A stretch of DNA of 37,842 nt from Lachnospiraceae bacterium (GCA_014804355.1 JAAUZY010000030.1:10800-48641); one strand, 5' to 3'; positions 1 to 8,204 are shown, numbered from the stretch's first letter. The notes: generated by a model from the letters alone, not told the origin. Program-made: numbers and translations.

Positions 1-417
1 GCGGTAAATGCCGCGAAAGCGCGTAATGCGGATGTACTTCTATGTGATACGGCAGGGAGACTTCATAACAAGAAGAATCTCATGGAAGAGTTAAAGAAGA
101 TCAACCGTATCATTGACCGGGAATTTCCCAATGCTCACAGGGAGAATCTGGTAGTACTGGACGGCACTACCGGACAGAACGCCCTGCAGCAGGCGAGAGA
201 GTTTTGTGAGGTGGCGGATCTGACAGGCATCATCCTGACCAAGATGGATGGTACGGCTAAGGGCGGTATCGCGGTTGCGATTCAGTCGGAGCTGCAGATT
301 CCGGTAAAATATATCGGTGTAGGCGAGACGATAGACGATCTGCAGAAGTTTGATGCGGATCAGTTTGTGGACGCGCTTTTTGATGTGCCGGAGGAACAAG
401 GCACGGAAAATGTCTGA
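1..417 (+). CDS. ftsY: Signal recognition particle receptor FtsY, 3' end only
   Basis: Open from the first base of the window, so only the last 138 residues are present; the reading frame starts at base 1, not at the internal ATG at 82. FtsY is the membrane-side SRP GTPase that docks Ffh-bound ribosomes to the Sec translocon. Visible are the G3 motif [16 protein letters not shown] at about residues 16-31, the segment LDGTTGQNA at about 54-62, the guanine-specificity motif [10 protein letters not shown] at about 80-89, and the closing motif [14 protein letters not shown]. The protein ends shortly after the G domain, as FtsY does; there is no methionine-rich M domain, which separates it from the Ffh paralogue at 6548. 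In many Clostridia ftsY directly precedes ylxM-ffh; here they are about 5.7 kb apart. Confidence 0.95.
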   Translation, partial: AVNAAKARNADVLLCDTAGRLHNKKNLMEELKKINRIIDREFPNAHRENLVVLDGTTGQNALQQAREFCEVADLTGIILTKMDGTAKGGIAVAIQSELQIPVKYIGVGETIDDLQKFDADQFVDALFDVPEEQGTENV

Positions 418-490
418 AAACGATATTCTGTACTGTTTCGTAAAGTGGGCAGTGTAGGCGTCATATGAGAAAGGAGCAGGTGATAGGGTT

Positions 491-1708
491 ATGAAAGAAC
501 TGTCTTTAGATAAGTTTGAGGAGGCATATGAAGTTGTCAAGGAGGTCACTTCGGAGACGAAACTGATCTACAGCGATTATTTCAGCGCACAGACGACTAA
601 TAAAGTTTATTTGAAGCCGGAGAACATGCAGTTGACAGGTGCGTATAAGCTGCGTGGCGCTTACTATAAGATCAGCACGTTATCAGAGGAAGAGCGTAAG
701 AAGGGATTGATTACGGCTTCTGCCGGCAATCATGCACAGGGCGTTGCGTACGCCGCCAAGTGCTATGGGGTCAAAGCCGTGATTGTGATGCCGACGACCA
801 CGCCGCTGATCAAGGTGAACCGCACGAAAGGGTATGGTGCGGAAGTAATCCTGCAGGGCGATGTATATGACGAGGCATGTGCATATGCATATAAGCTGGC
901 GGAAGAGAAGGGATATACATTCGTACATCCTTTTGACGATCTGGATGTGGCGACTGGGCAGGGTACCATTGCCATGGAGATTATCAAGGAACAGCCTCTC
1001 GTAGATTATATCCTGGTACCGATCGGCGGCGGCGGGCTTGCTACCGGCGTGTCCGCATTGGCGAAGCTGTTGAATCCTAAAATTAAAGTGATCGGGGTGG
1101 AGCCGGCGGGCGCCAACTGTATGCAGGAGTCTATCCGTGCGGGCAAGGTGCAGACACTTGACCGGGTGAGCACGATTGCGGACGGTACGGCCGTGAAGAC
1201 ACCCGGCACCAATATTTTCCCGTATGTAAGTAAGAATCTGGATGGCATTATCACGGTGGAGGATGAAGAACTGGTGGTGGCTTTCCTTGATATGGTGGAG
1301 AACCATAAGATGATTGTGGAGAATTCCGGACTGCTTACGGTGGCGGCACTGAAACATCTGGATGTGAAGAATAAGAAGATCGTGTCGATCTTGAGCGGCG
1401 GAAACATGGATGTGATTACGATGTCTTCGGTAGTACAGCAGGGCTTGGTGCTGCGTGACAGGATCTTTACGGTATCTGTTCTTCTGCCGGATAAACCGGG
1501 CGAATTGTCCAGAGTCTCTGATGTTATTGCGAAGCAGAGCGGCAATGTAATCAAGTTGGAGCACAACCAGTTCGTGTCCATCAACCGCAATGCGGCAGTA
1601 GAGCTTCGAATCACGTTGGAGGCGTATGGCACGGAGCATAAGAACCAGATCATCGAGGCACTGAATCAGAATGGCTATCAGCCGAAGGTCGTGCGTGTGG
1701 GTATCTAG
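491..1708 (+). CDS. ilvA: Threonine ammonia-lyase (threonine dehydratase) with C-terminal ACT domain
   Basis: A 405-residue PLP enzyme of the serine/threonine dehydratase family, converting L-threonine to 2-oxobutanoate and ammonia, the first step towards isoleucine or of threonine catabolism. The PLP lysine is K53 in TGAYKLRG; SAGNHAQG (about 77-84) follows, and the glycine loop PIGGGGLATG holds the phosphate. A single ACT domain begins near residue 325 (VSVLLPDKPGELSRV). The length and single ACT domain fit the short catabolic/biosynthetic form seen in Clostridia rather than the 500-residue E. coli IlvA. AAAGGAG lies at the expected distance before ATG 491. It stands alone: a hairpin terminator follows at 1776-1803. 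No leucine/isoleucine leader is visible upstream. Confidence 0.93.
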   Translation: MKELSLDKFEEAYEVVKEVTSETKLIYSDYFSAQTTNKVYLKPENMQLTGAYKLRGAYYKISTLSEEERKKGLITASAGNHAQGVAYAAKCYGVKAVIVMPTTTPLIKVNRTKGYGAEVILQGDVYDEACAYAYKLAEEKGYTFVHPFDDLDVATGQGTIAMEIIKEQPLVDYILVPIGGGGLATGVSALAKLLNPKIKVIGVEPAGANCMQESIRAGKVQTLDRVSTIADGTAVKTPGTNIFPYVSKNLDGIITVEDEELVVAFLDMVENHKMIVENSGLLTVAALKHLDVKNKKIVSILSGGNMDVITMSSVVQQGLVLRDRIFTVSVLLPDKPGELSRVSDVIAKQSGNVIKLEHNQFVSINRNAAVELRITLEAYGTEHKNQIIEALNQNGYQPKVVRVGI

Positions 1709-1775
1709 TACGTATTCCCATTTCAAAGAGGTTTGTCAGAGCATGTGAAAAATAATGGATTTGTACGGCTGCAAG

Positions 1776-1803
1776 AGTCAGACTACTGAATAGTCTGGCT
1801 TTT
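1776..1803 (+). terminator. Rho-independent terminator after ilvA
   Basis: A 10-bp stem (1776-1785 with 1791-1800, one G-T pair) closes a 5-base loop and runs into a short T run (1800-1803). It lies 68 bases past the ilvA stop and before the YitT gene. The T run is short, so it may be a partial terminator. Confidence 0.6.
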
Positions 1804-1922
1804 GTGATATTATGCGATGGGAGCGTATTGCTGCTGCGGCTTGCTGTCATGATTTTACAGAAAAAAGGTTATGCTATTGGGAGTAGATATGCGGCTACAA
1901 ATTTGCAGGTTGTGAGAAAGGC

Positions 1923-2843
1923 ATGAGTATTAGTATGAAGAGAAAAAAAGCAGAAAAAAAGAAGAAAAATAAAATTTTTTTCAAAAAAAGCAAGACAGAT
2001 TGGCTAAAGAAATATATTATTATAACAGTGGCGGCGTTTGTCTATGCGGCGGGGATCAGTCTGTTTATTGATCCGAATAATATGGCACCGGGAGGATTGA
2101 CCGGTATCGCGATCATCTTAAGCAGACTGATACCGCTTGGAACGGGTACATGGATCTTGGTTCTGAATATTCCGATTTTTATTTTTGCCATATGGAAGTT
2201 CGGAATGGGCCTGACGGTTCCGACGATTTATGCCACAGCGCTTATTTCCATATTTACCAATATTTTAGCGCCGCTTCAGGCGGCGACCTATGATAGACTG
2301 TTAGCAGCGATTGCAGGGGGTATTCTGTCCGCGGTGGCTATCGGCGTAATCTTTCAGGTGGGTGCGACCACGGGCGGTATGGATATTATTGTGAAAGCGC
2401 TTCGGCTGAAACTGCCTCATTTAAAGACGGGCAATATATTTTTTATCGCGGATGCCGTGGTGGTGATGCTTTCAGGGATCGTCTTCCGCGATATTGATGC
2501 TGCGCTGTATGCGGCAATCGCGGTGGGATGTTCTTCGGTTACGATGGACGTGGTGCTCTATGGACGGGATGAGGCGAAACTGTTGTACATTATAAGCGAT
2601 AAGCCAAATCAGATCACACAGCGTATATTGGCGGAGCTGGATATCGGCATGACGCATATCAGCGGAAGAGGTGCTTACAGCGGAAATGAGAAGCAGGTTA
2701 TTATGTGCGCCATGAAGAAGACTGTATTTCCGCGTGTAGAGAGCATTGTAAGGGACGAAGACCCGGATTCTTTTATGATCGTTACCAGCGCTTCGGAGAT
2801 TTTCGGGGAAGGCTATAAGAGCTACTTCAGCGAACGGATATAG
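1923..2843 (+). CDS. YitT family membrane protein (DUF161 plus C-terminal DUF2179)
   Basis: A 306-residue integral membrane protein. The first 25 residues are almost all Lys/Arg and polar, then about five hydrophobic helices follow between residues 30 and 205, including the family-typical stretches FIDPNNMAPGGLTGIAI and GATTGGMDIIVKAL. The soluble tail from about 220 (YIISDKPNQITQRIL, RGAYSG) is the DUF2179 domain found at the C terminus of YitT proteins. The family is widespread in Bacillota; its transport or signalling role is not established. Start choice is uncertain: AGAAAGG at 1915-1921 sits only 1 base before ATG 1923 and 13 before ATG 1935, so the protein may begin at residue 5. It is probably transcribed alone or with the lysozyme gene 60 bases downstream. 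Confidence 0.85.
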   Translation: MSISMKRKKAEKKKKNKIFFKKSKTDWLKKYIIITVAAFVYAAGISLFIDPNNMAPGGLTGIAIILSRLIPLGTGTWILVLNIPIFIFAIWKFGMGLTVPTIYATALISIFTNILAPLQAATYDRLLAAIAGGILSAVAIGVIFQVGATTGGMDIIVKALRLKLPHLKTGNIFFIADAVVVMLSGIVFRDIDAALYAAIAVGCSSVTMDVVLYGRDEAKLLYIISDKPNQITQRILAELDIGMTHISGRGAYSGNEKQVIMCAMKKTVFPRVESIVRDEDPDSFMIVTSASEIFGEGYKSYFSERI

Positions 2844-2903
2844 TTATACTCTGCAATATACATTATGAAGATAAATGACAAGACATAGATAGAAGGAGAT
2901 CAT

Positions 2904-4025
2904 ATGCGGGAAAATAATTTATATGGTAAGAAACATAAGAAGAAACGCAGGAGAAGTGAGAACGGATTGCTGATCGGATCGATTATATTATGTCTTGTGA
3001 CATTGTCGGCAATTACAATCAGCCTAATGATGGTGTTTAAATGTCGTTCCGTACAGATGGAAAATACGGCGGTCATGAATGAGTTGGAAGCGATTCGGAT
3101 GGATGAGACTGTTACTTACACGCAGGGCGAGGTGGATGCAATGATCGCCAAGGCGGTGGAGGATACAGCCGACAGTACGAGCGAAGAGGTCAGAACGGAA
3201 TTTCTGGATAAATTAAAAGAGCTCATGCTCACCGGAGACGGTACCACGGCAATGCTGAGGTATTTCTATCCGGATGAAATTGTTGTAGCGGATGCAGGGG
3301 AGTATTATTTCTTCCCGATCTTAGAAGAACTTGCCCATCATACATATGATCTGAACGGTTTTACAATCGGTGAAGATCAAATCATGAGCTATTATGAGAA
3401 TGGTGAGAAGATATCTCACAAAGGTATTGATGTGTCCAAGTATCAGGGCAAGATCAATTGGGAAAAGGTAGCGGAGGATGATGTGGAGTATGCCTTTATA
3501 CGGCTTGGTATCAGAGGATATTCGGAGGGGGCGATCGCTAAGGACGATAATTTTGAAAATAATATAAAAGGTGCACGTAAAAACGATATCGATGTGGGCG
3601 TATATTTCTTTACGCAGGCGACGAGCGTTGAAGAGGCAGAGGAGGAAGCACAGTATGTGCTGGATACGATAGAGGGCTACAATGTCGCTTACCCGGTGGT
3701 GCTCGACGTGGAAGCGGTAACCAATGCCAATGCCAGAACCAAAGAACTGACAAAAGAGGAACGGACTCAGTATTGTATCGCTTTCTGTGAGATGATTAAG
3801 AATGCCGGATACACGCCGATGATCTACGGGAATCTGAAGACTTTTATGTTGATGCTTGACTTGGAACAATTGGAGGATTATGACAAATGGTTTGCCTTCT
3901 ATGATGAGCAGCTTTATTATCCTTATGATTTCAAGGTATGGCAGTATACGGATAAAGGAAGTGTAGCGGGAATAGAGGGGGACGTGGATCTGAATATCAG
4001 TTTTGAAGATCTGGCGGATGAGTGA
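2904..4025 (+). CDS. Membrane-anchored GH25 (lysozyme-type) muramidase
   Basis: 373 residues. A basic N-terminus (KKHKKKRRR) is followed by one membrane helix at about 22-45, then a polar, partly helical linker (about 50-170) and a glycoside hydrolase family 25 domain from about 173. The domain shows GIDVSKYQGKINW with D176, strands AFIRLG and VGVYFF, the catalytic strand PVVLDVEAV with D268 and E270, and a final KVWQYTDKG/GIEGDVDLN typical of GH25. The enzyme would cut the N-acetylmuramic acid to N-acetylglucosamine bond of peptidoglycan on the outer face of the membrane. No SH3, LysM or choline-binding repeats are present, so it is a tethered cell-wall remodelling enzyme rather than a phage endolysin; this is inference from architecture. 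AGAAGGAG precedes ATG 2904 with good spacing. Confidence 0.9.
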   Translation: MRENNLYGKKHKKKRRRSENGLLIGSIILCLVTLSAITISLMMVFKCRSVQMENTAVMNELEAIRMDETVTYTQGEVDAMIAKAVEDTADSTSEEVRTEFLDKLKELMLTGDGTTAMLRYFYPDEIVVADAGEYYFFPILEELAHHTYDLNGFTIGEDQIMSYYENGEKISHKGIDVSKYQGKINWEKVAEDDVEYAFIRLGIRGYSEGAIAKDDNFENNIKGARKNDIDVGVYFFTQATSVEEAEEEAQYVLDTIEGYNVAYPVVLDVEAVTNANARTKELTKEERTQYCIAFCEMIKNAGYTPMIYGNLKTFMLMLDLEQLEDYDKWFAFYDEQLYYPYDFKVWQYTDKGSVAGIEGDVDLNISFEDLADE

Positions 4026-4076
4026 TGAAGACGTGTATGTTTGACAGCTCACAGATAATCGGCAATGGAGGATTTA

Positions 4077-4946
4077 GTGGCAGAGGATAATTTGATTGAA
4101 TGCGGAGACTTCGATCGTTATGAGAAAACAGGATATCTGACGGAACCCTATAAAATATTCCATTTGAGAGAATGTAAGGAACAGCAGTTTGATTTTCATT
4201 ATCATGATTTCTATAAGATCATTTATTTTGTGGATGGGCGTGTAGACTATAAGGTAGAGGGTAAAACCTATCATTTAAAACCTTATGATTTTGTGCTGGT
4301 GGGCGCTAATGTGATTCATAAGCCGGAAATTGACGGGACGGTTTCCTATGAGCGGTACATTATCTATCTGTCGGAGGAATTTCTGGCGCAGGATAACGAA
4401 CATGGTGAGAGTCTGAAATATTGCTTTGATAAGGCGGCACAGTCTCAAAACCGGGTGGTGCATTTTGCGCCAGAGAGTTACGAGGAGATCGTCGGCTGCC
4501 TGCTGCGCATGGAGAAGATTGACAGCCACAGAGATATGTATATGAACGATCTGCTCTTAAAAAGCGCTTTTTTGGAGTTTATGGTGCTTTTTAACCGGAA
4601 TGTAATCAGTCAGCCGAAAGCGTTTATTACCACAGCAGCCTACCATGAGAAAGTAATCGATGTGATCACATACATTCAGGAACATCTGACGGAGGAGATC
4701 GATGTAGATATACTGGCCGGGCACTGCTATGTCAGCAAATATTATCTGATGAGGCAGTTCAAGGAAGCGACGGGATACAGCATTCACAGATATATCAACG
4801 AGAAGCGTATTCAGGCGGCAAGGCGGATGATCCTGTCGGGCATGCCGGCAACAAAAGCATGTTACGAATGCGGTTTCCGGGATTACTCGACATTTGCGAG
4901 ACGGTTTAAGCTGATTGTGGGGGTGTCGCCGTCGAAGCTGGAGTGA
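4077..4946 (+). CDS. AraC family transcriptional regulator with N-terminal cupin
   Basis: About 289 residues. The N-terminal half is a cupin sensor (HYHDFYKIIYFVDG, then KPYDFVLVGANVIHKPE). The C-terminal 100 residues form the double helix-turn-helix of AraC/XylS proteins: first HTH around DVDILAGHCYVSKYYLMRQFKEATG, second around PATKACYECGFRDYSTFARRFK, ending VGVSPSKLE. Its ligand cannot be read from the sequence. I chose GTG 4077 because GGAGG at 4067-4071 sits 5 bases before it; the in-frame ATG at 4065 has no ribosome binding site and would itself contain most of that GGAGG. It lies 51 bases after the lysozyme gene on the same strand, so it may control that gene or be autoregulated. Confidence 0.88.
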   Translation: MAEDNLIECGDFDRYEKTGYLTEPYKIFHLRECKEQQFDFHYHDFYKIIYFVDGRVDYKVEGKTYHLKPYDFVLVGANVIHKPEIDGTVSYERYIIYLSEEFLAQDNEHGESLKYCFDKAAQSQNRVVHFAPESYEEIVGCLLRMEKIDSHRDMYMNDLLLKSAFLEFMVLFNRNVISQPKAFITTAAYHEKVIDVITYIQEHLTEEIDVDILAGHCYVSKYYLMRQFKEATGYSIHRYINEKRIQAARRMILSGMPATKACYECGFRDYSTFARRFKLIVGVSPSKLE

Positions 4947-4976
4947 AAAGGAGACAAAGGGTATGCTTTAGGAGGT

Positions 4977-5005
4977 GCGCTCAAAGAAAAGGATATCTTT
5001 TGCGC
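4977..5005 (+). other. Weak hairpin downstream of the AraC gene
   Basis: GCGC (4977-4980) and AAAAG (4987-4991) pair with CTTTT (4997-5001) and GCGC (5002-5005), with a 6-base asymmetric bulge and a 5-base loop. There is no T run after it. It may act as a poor terminator or processing site. Confidence 0.3.
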
Positions 5006-5014
5006 GTTCGCAGG

Positions 5015-5044
5015 TTGTTTTTGAATCCTTGTATATGCTACAAT
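5015..5044 (+). promoter_or_regulatory. Predicted sigma-A promoter for the DUF1905/C39-like gene
   Basis: TTGTTT at 5015-5020, an 18-base spacer and TACAAT at 5039-5044. The predicted start of transcription falls about 28 bases before the ATG at 5079, leaving room for the ribosome binding site AGGAAAGGCGG. Confidence 0.55.
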
Positions 5045-5078
5045 ATGGTTATTATATGACAGGAAAGGCGGGTTATCT

Positions 5079-5750
5079 ATGAAATATGAATTTGAGGGTA
5101 CGGTAGAATTTCGGGAGAATGAGAATACTATCGCAGTGCCGTTTAACGTGTGGGAAGTGTGTGAGAAAGTAGGAGATGCGCCGGTCAGGGTGTGCTTTGA
5201 CGATGTGTGCTTTATCTGCGATCTGGTGCCGAAGGGGCAGGGATATTATGATATTCCCGTGAATCAGGACACGCTATCTAAGGTGGAACTTGGCAAGAAG
5301 TATCTGGTTTCCATCGAGATCGTGGGAAATGTGGTAAGTATGAGCAGCAACAGCCCGTACAGCACACAGAATCCGATCCGTAAGATCGACGGAATTGATC
5401 TGGTGACCCAGCCGTGGGACGGTCTGTGCGGTCAGGCATGTCTTGCAATGATTGCAGGCACCACACTGGATGAGATGAGTGATATCATGAAGTGCCGTGA
5501 ATGGCAGGCGAATATGAGTAAGATGATAGCTACGCTGGAGTACCTTGGTATCCGCCATGCGGACAAGATCGTATATACGCTGGGTAAAAATGTGGAACTG
5601 CCGCGCTGCTGTATCATTATGGAGAAAATGGGCAGATACAGCCACTATCTGGTAGGATATGACGGCAAGTATTATGAGCCGAATCAGGGTATATTGCCGG
5701 AGTTTGATATGGCGAAGATGGTGGGGTATTTGGAAGTGATTACGGAATAG
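5079..5750 (+). CDS. DUF1905-like domain fused to a C39-like papain-fold cysteine peptidase domain
   Basis: 223 residues, no signal peptide or membrane helix, so probably cytoplasmic. Residues 1-85 resemble the DUF1905 beta-barrel (YEFEGTVEF at the start, VPFNVWEV, PVNQDTLSKVELGKKYLVSIEIV at its end). From about 105 a C39-like half follows: Q111 lies six residues before C117 in QPWDGLCGQACLAMIAG, the arrangement of oxyanion Gln and nucleophile Cys in peptidase C39 domains. H189 in YSHYLVGYDGKYYEPNQ is the likely catalytic His, with N202 near the usual Asp/Asn position. The Cys, His and Gln are therefore all in place, but no substrate is suggested by the neighbours. C39 domains usually remove double-glycine leaders in exporters; without an ABC transporter that role is not supported. 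The DUF1905 call is from fold pattern and is less certain than the C39 part. Confidence 0.7.
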   Translation: MKYEFEGTVEFRENENTIAVPFNVWEVCEKVGDAPVRVCFDDVCFICDLVPKGQGYYDIPVNQDTLSKVELGKKYLVSIEIVGNVVSMSSNSPYSTQNPIRKIDGIDLVTQPWDGLCGQACLAMIAGTTLDEMSDIMKCREWQANMSKMIATLEYLGIRHADKIVYTLGKNVELPRCCIIMEKMGRYSHYLVGYDGKYYEPNQGILPEFDMAKMVGYLEVITE

Positions 5751-5791
5751 GATGCAATCAGGGATTGTGTTGTAAGAATGGAGGTAAGTAT

Positions 5792-5974
5792 ATGGCAGAT
5801 TTAATGGATGGGCGGGCAACTGCCGGAATCAAAGCAAAGATACTTGCGGATGAACAGGAAAAGGCATGTGACAAACCGATTACAATACCGGGTAAGACCG
5901 GTGCATTTATTGCAATGATTGTGTTAGCGGCAGTACTGATCGGTATATACACAGTACCGTTTCTGTTAAACTAA
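5792..5974 (+). CDS. Small single-pass membrane protein, unknown function
   Basis: 60 residues starting MADLMDGRATAG, with a helix-forming polar half (1-35) and one strongly hydrophobic segment (about 36-58, AFIAMIVLAAVLIGIYTVPF) ending two residues before the stop. GGAGG at 5780-5784 with a 7-base gap fixes ATG 5792 as the start; longer in-frame starts upstream lack a site. It lies 41 bases after the C39-like gene on the same strand, so the two are probably co-transcribed and end at the terminator at 6027. I do not recognise the family. Topology would be N-terminus inside with the extreme C-terminus outside, by inference. Confidence 0.6.
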   Translation: MADLMDGRATAGIKAKILADEQEKACDKPITIPGKTGAFIAMIVLAAVLIGIYTVPFLLN

Positions 5975-6026
5975 ACAGGACATTTTGTAAGAAAAGAATT
6001 TCAAAACCTTACGAGGCTCAATTTTC

Positions 6027-6063
6027 ACGGGTGTCAAGAAAAAATACTTGACACCCGTTTTTT
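6027..6063 (+). terminator. Strong Rho-independent terminator closing the 491-5974 block
   Basis: A perfect 12-bp stem (6027-6038 with 6047-6058) closes an 8-base A-rich loop and is followed by TTTTT to 6063. It separates the small membrane protein gene from ylxM. Its 3' arm contains the -35 hexamer of the next promoter. Confidence 0.88.
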
Positions 6064-6076
6064 AATATAGTAGAAT
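6048..6076 (+). promoter_or_regulatory. Predicted sigma-A promoter for ylxM-ffh, -35 inside the terminator
   Basis: A perfect TTGACA (6048-6053), a 17-base spacer and TAGAAT (6071-6076). The -35 is part of the 3' arm of the terminator hairpin and the spacer contains its T run. Transcription would start near 6083, about 59 bases before the ylxM start. Confidence 0.8.
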
Positions 6077-6141
6077 GCATAAGTCGGGAACAACATGGAA
6101 TATTTTGCAGTGCAACGGAAAATATGCGCAGGAGCGTGGAA

Positions 6142-6531
6142 ATGGTGTTTCCCACGGAAGGTTTCGATATGGAGAAGATCGTAGAACAGGGACTGCTATA
6201 TGATTTCTATGGAGAACTGCTGACGGAACATCAGCGTCAGATTTATGAAAGCTTTGTGTATGACAATTTTTCTCTCGGTGAGATCGCGCAGGAGGAAGGA
6301 ATCAGCAGACAGGCCGTGCACGATATCGTAAAGCGGTGTGATAAGACATTACAGGGTTATGAGGAAAAGCTGAGGCTTGTAGCCAGATTTCAGAATATCA
6401 AAACGAAAGTGTCCGAAATCAATCATTTGTCAGAGCAGTTTAAAGACGGCAGAGCGATTGACAGAGATCGCTGCCTTGCCTACAGTTTACAGGTTGAGAA
6501 ATTGTCGGCCGAAATTTTGCAGGAATTATAG
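6142..6531 (+). CDS. ylxM: YlxM/UPF0122 helix-turn-helix protein, SRP-associated
   Basis: About 129 residues. The family signature runs from LLYDFYGELLTEHQRQIYESF through FSLGEIAQEEGISRQAVHDIVKRCDKTL, a sigma-70 region 4-like helix-turn-helix, followed by a long C-terminal helix. The ylxM-ffh pairing is conserved across Bacillota and YlxM homologues are thought to modulate the signal recognition particle. AGGAG at 6130-6134 is 7 bases before ATG 6142, so I chose that start; ATG 6169, where family members usually begin (MEKIVEQGLL), has GGAAGG 7 bases upstream and is a real alternative. ATG 6124 has no site. The gene ends 16 bases before ffh, consistent with one operon. Confidence 0.88.
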   Translation: MVFPTEGFDMEKIVEQGLLYDFYGELLTEHQRQIYESFVYDNFSLGEIAQEEGISRQAVHDIVKRCDKTLQGYEEKLRLVARFQNIKTKVSEINHLSEQFKDGRAIDRDRCLAYSLQVEKLSAEILQEL

Positions 6532-6547
6532 AAAGGCAATCATTTAT

Positions 6548-7915
6548 ATGGCATTTGAAAGTCTTACAGATAAATTGCAGAATGTATTTAAGAATCTGAG
6601 GGGCAAGGGACGCCTTACGGAGGAAGATGTCAAGGTCGCTTTGAAGGAAGTGAAGATGGCACTCTTAGAGGCGGATGTCAACTTCAAAGTAGTGAAGCAG
6701 TTTGTCAAGTCGGTGGAGGAACGCGCCATCGGCGCAGATGTTTTAAACGGACTGAATCCGGGGCAGATGGTCATTAAGATCGTTAATGAGGAAATGGTTT
6801 CCCTGATGGGATCTGAGACCACCGAGATCACGTTACAGCCGGGCAAATCGATCACAGTCATCATGATGTGCGGTCTGCAGGGTGCAGGTAAGACGACTAC
6901 TACGGCGAAGATTGCCGGCAAGATGAAATTAAAAGGTAAGAAGCCTCTGTTAGTGGCATGCGATATCTACAGACCGGCGGCAATCAAGCAGTTACAGATC
7001 AACGGTGAGAAGCAGCAGGTGGATGTGTTCTCCATGGGAGAGAATCACAAGCCTGTCAACATTGCCAAGGCGGCAATTGAACATGCAGAGAAGAACGGAC
7101 ATAATATAGTCATTCTGGATACGGCAGGCCGGCTCCACATAGATGAAGAAATGATGGCGGAGCTGCAGGAGATTAAGGGCAATGTGGCAGTGCATCAAAC
7201 GCTTCTGGTGGTAGATGCCATGACTGGTCAGGATGCAGTCAATGTGGCGAAGGACTTTGATGATAAGGTCGGAATCGACGGTGTTATCCTCTCTAAGATG
7301 GATGGCGATTCCAGAGGTGGTGCAGCTCTTTCCATCAAGGCTGTGACAGGTAAACCGATTTTGTATATCGGTATGGGAGAGAAACTCTCAGACTTAGAGC
7401 AGTTCTATCCGGATCGCATGGCAAGCCGGATCTTAGGTATGGGTGATGTGCTGACTCTGATCGAGAAGGCACAGCAGAATATAGACATTGATGAAGAGAA
7501 AGAGAAGCAAATGGCTGCCCGCATGAAGAAGGGCAAGTTTGACTTCGAAGATTATCTGGAGAGCATGAAGCAGATGCGCAATATGGGCGGGCTGTCAGGA
7601 ATCTTAAGTATGATGCCCGGCATGGGCGCTAAGATGGGCGATATAGAGTCCATGGTGGATGAGAAGCAGCTTGCGCGCATGGAGGCGATTGTGCTCAGTA
7701 TGACGATTGCGGAGCGTCAGAATCCCAAGCTTTTGAATCCGAGCAGGAAGCACAGGATTGCGAAAGGTGCAGGCGTGGATATTGCAGTGGTTAACAAGTT
7801 TATTAAGCAGTTTGAACAGTCCCAGAAAATGATGAAGCAGCTTCCAGGTATGATGGGCGGCAAGAAGGGACGGGGCATGTTCGGCGGTATGGGCGGTATG
7901 AAATTCCCATTTTAG
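6548..7915 (+). CDS. ffh: Signal recognition particle GTPase Ffh
   Basis: 455 residues. It binds 4.5S/scRNA and signal sequences of nascent proteins and hands them to FtsY. Domains: N helical bundle (1-95), G domain with P-loop GLQGAGKTT (109-117), DTAGR (191-195) and SKMDGDSRGG (249-258), then the M domain from about 300 with methionine-rich helices (MKQMRNMGGLSGILSMMPGMG) and the RNA-binding segment around RKHRIAKGAG. The C-terminus is a Gly/Met-rich tail (GMFGGMGGMKFPF). I start at ATG 6548 (MAFESLTDKL), where Ffh proteins normally begin, preceded by GAAAGG; a longer frame to 6458 overlaps ylxM and is not credible. Co-transcribed with ylxM and probably rpsP. Confidence 0.97.
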   Translation: MAFESLTDKLQNVFKNLRGKGRLTEEDVKVALKEVKMALLEADVNFKVVKQFVKSVEERAIGADVLNGLNPGQMVIKIVNEEMVSLMGSETTEITLQPGKSITVIMMCGLQGAGKTTTTAKIAGKMKLKGKKPLLVACDIYRPAAIKQLQINGEKQQVDVFSMGENHKPVNIAKAAIEHAEKNGHNIVILDTAGRLHIDEEMMAELQEIKGNVAVHQTLLVVDAMTGQDAVNVAKDFDDKVGIDGVILSKMDGDSRGGAALSIKAVTGKPILYIGMGEKLSDLEQFYPDRMASRILGMGDVLTLIEKAQQNIDIDEEKEKQMAARMKKGKFDFEDYLESMKQMRNMGGLSGILSMMPGMGAKMGDIESMVDEKQLARMEAIVLSMTIAERQNPKLLNPSRKHRIAKGAGVDIAVVNKFIKQFEQSQKMMKQLPGMMGGKKGRGMFGGMGGMKFPF

Positions 7916-7958
7916 GGTTTCAAAATAAATAATAATTTTTTACATGGAGGCAAAGAAA

Positions 7959-8204
7959 ATGGCAGTTAAAATCAGATTAAGAAGAATGGGACAGAAGAAA
8001 CATCCTTATTACAGAATCGTAGTTGCGGATTCCAGATCCCCGAGAGACGGAAGATGTATTGACGAGATCGGAACTTATGATCCCAACACAGACCCCAGTA
8101 CCTACAAGGTTGATGAGGAAGCGGCTAAGAAGTGGTTGGCTAACGGCGCACAGCCCACTGAAATTGTCAACAGAATTTTCAAGAGCGTAGGCATTACAAA
8201 ATAA
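7959..8204 (+). CDS. rpsP: 30S ribosomal protein S16
   Basis: 81 residues beginning [20 protein letters not shown], the canonical bS16 N-terminus, with [22 protein letters not shown] following. Usual length for Clostridia. The start is fixed by GGAGG (7946-7950) before ATG 7959; an in-frame ATG at 7944 would place that site inside the gene. It lies 43 bases after ffh. bS16 assembles early on the 5' domain of 16S rRNA. Confidence 0.96.
   Translation: MAVKIRLRRMGQKKHPYYRIVVADSRSPRDGRCIDEIGTYDPNTDPSTYKVDEEAAKKWLANGAQPTEIVNRIFKSVGITK

Noticed and set aside
683..1726. Long open frame of about 347 codons on the minus strand across ilvA
   Set aside because: It is the shadow of the threonine dehydratase gene, has no ribosome binding site and an unlikely Arg/His-rich composition. 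Other long antisense frames (for example at 3321-4052, 5274-5819 and 23685-24425) were rejected for the same reason.
4975..5082. 35-codon frame starting at a GTG after AGGAGG (4970-4975)
   Set aside because: The GTG overlaps the ribosome binding site with no spacing, and the frame runs through the predicted promoter at 5015-5044. The product shows no recognisable feature.
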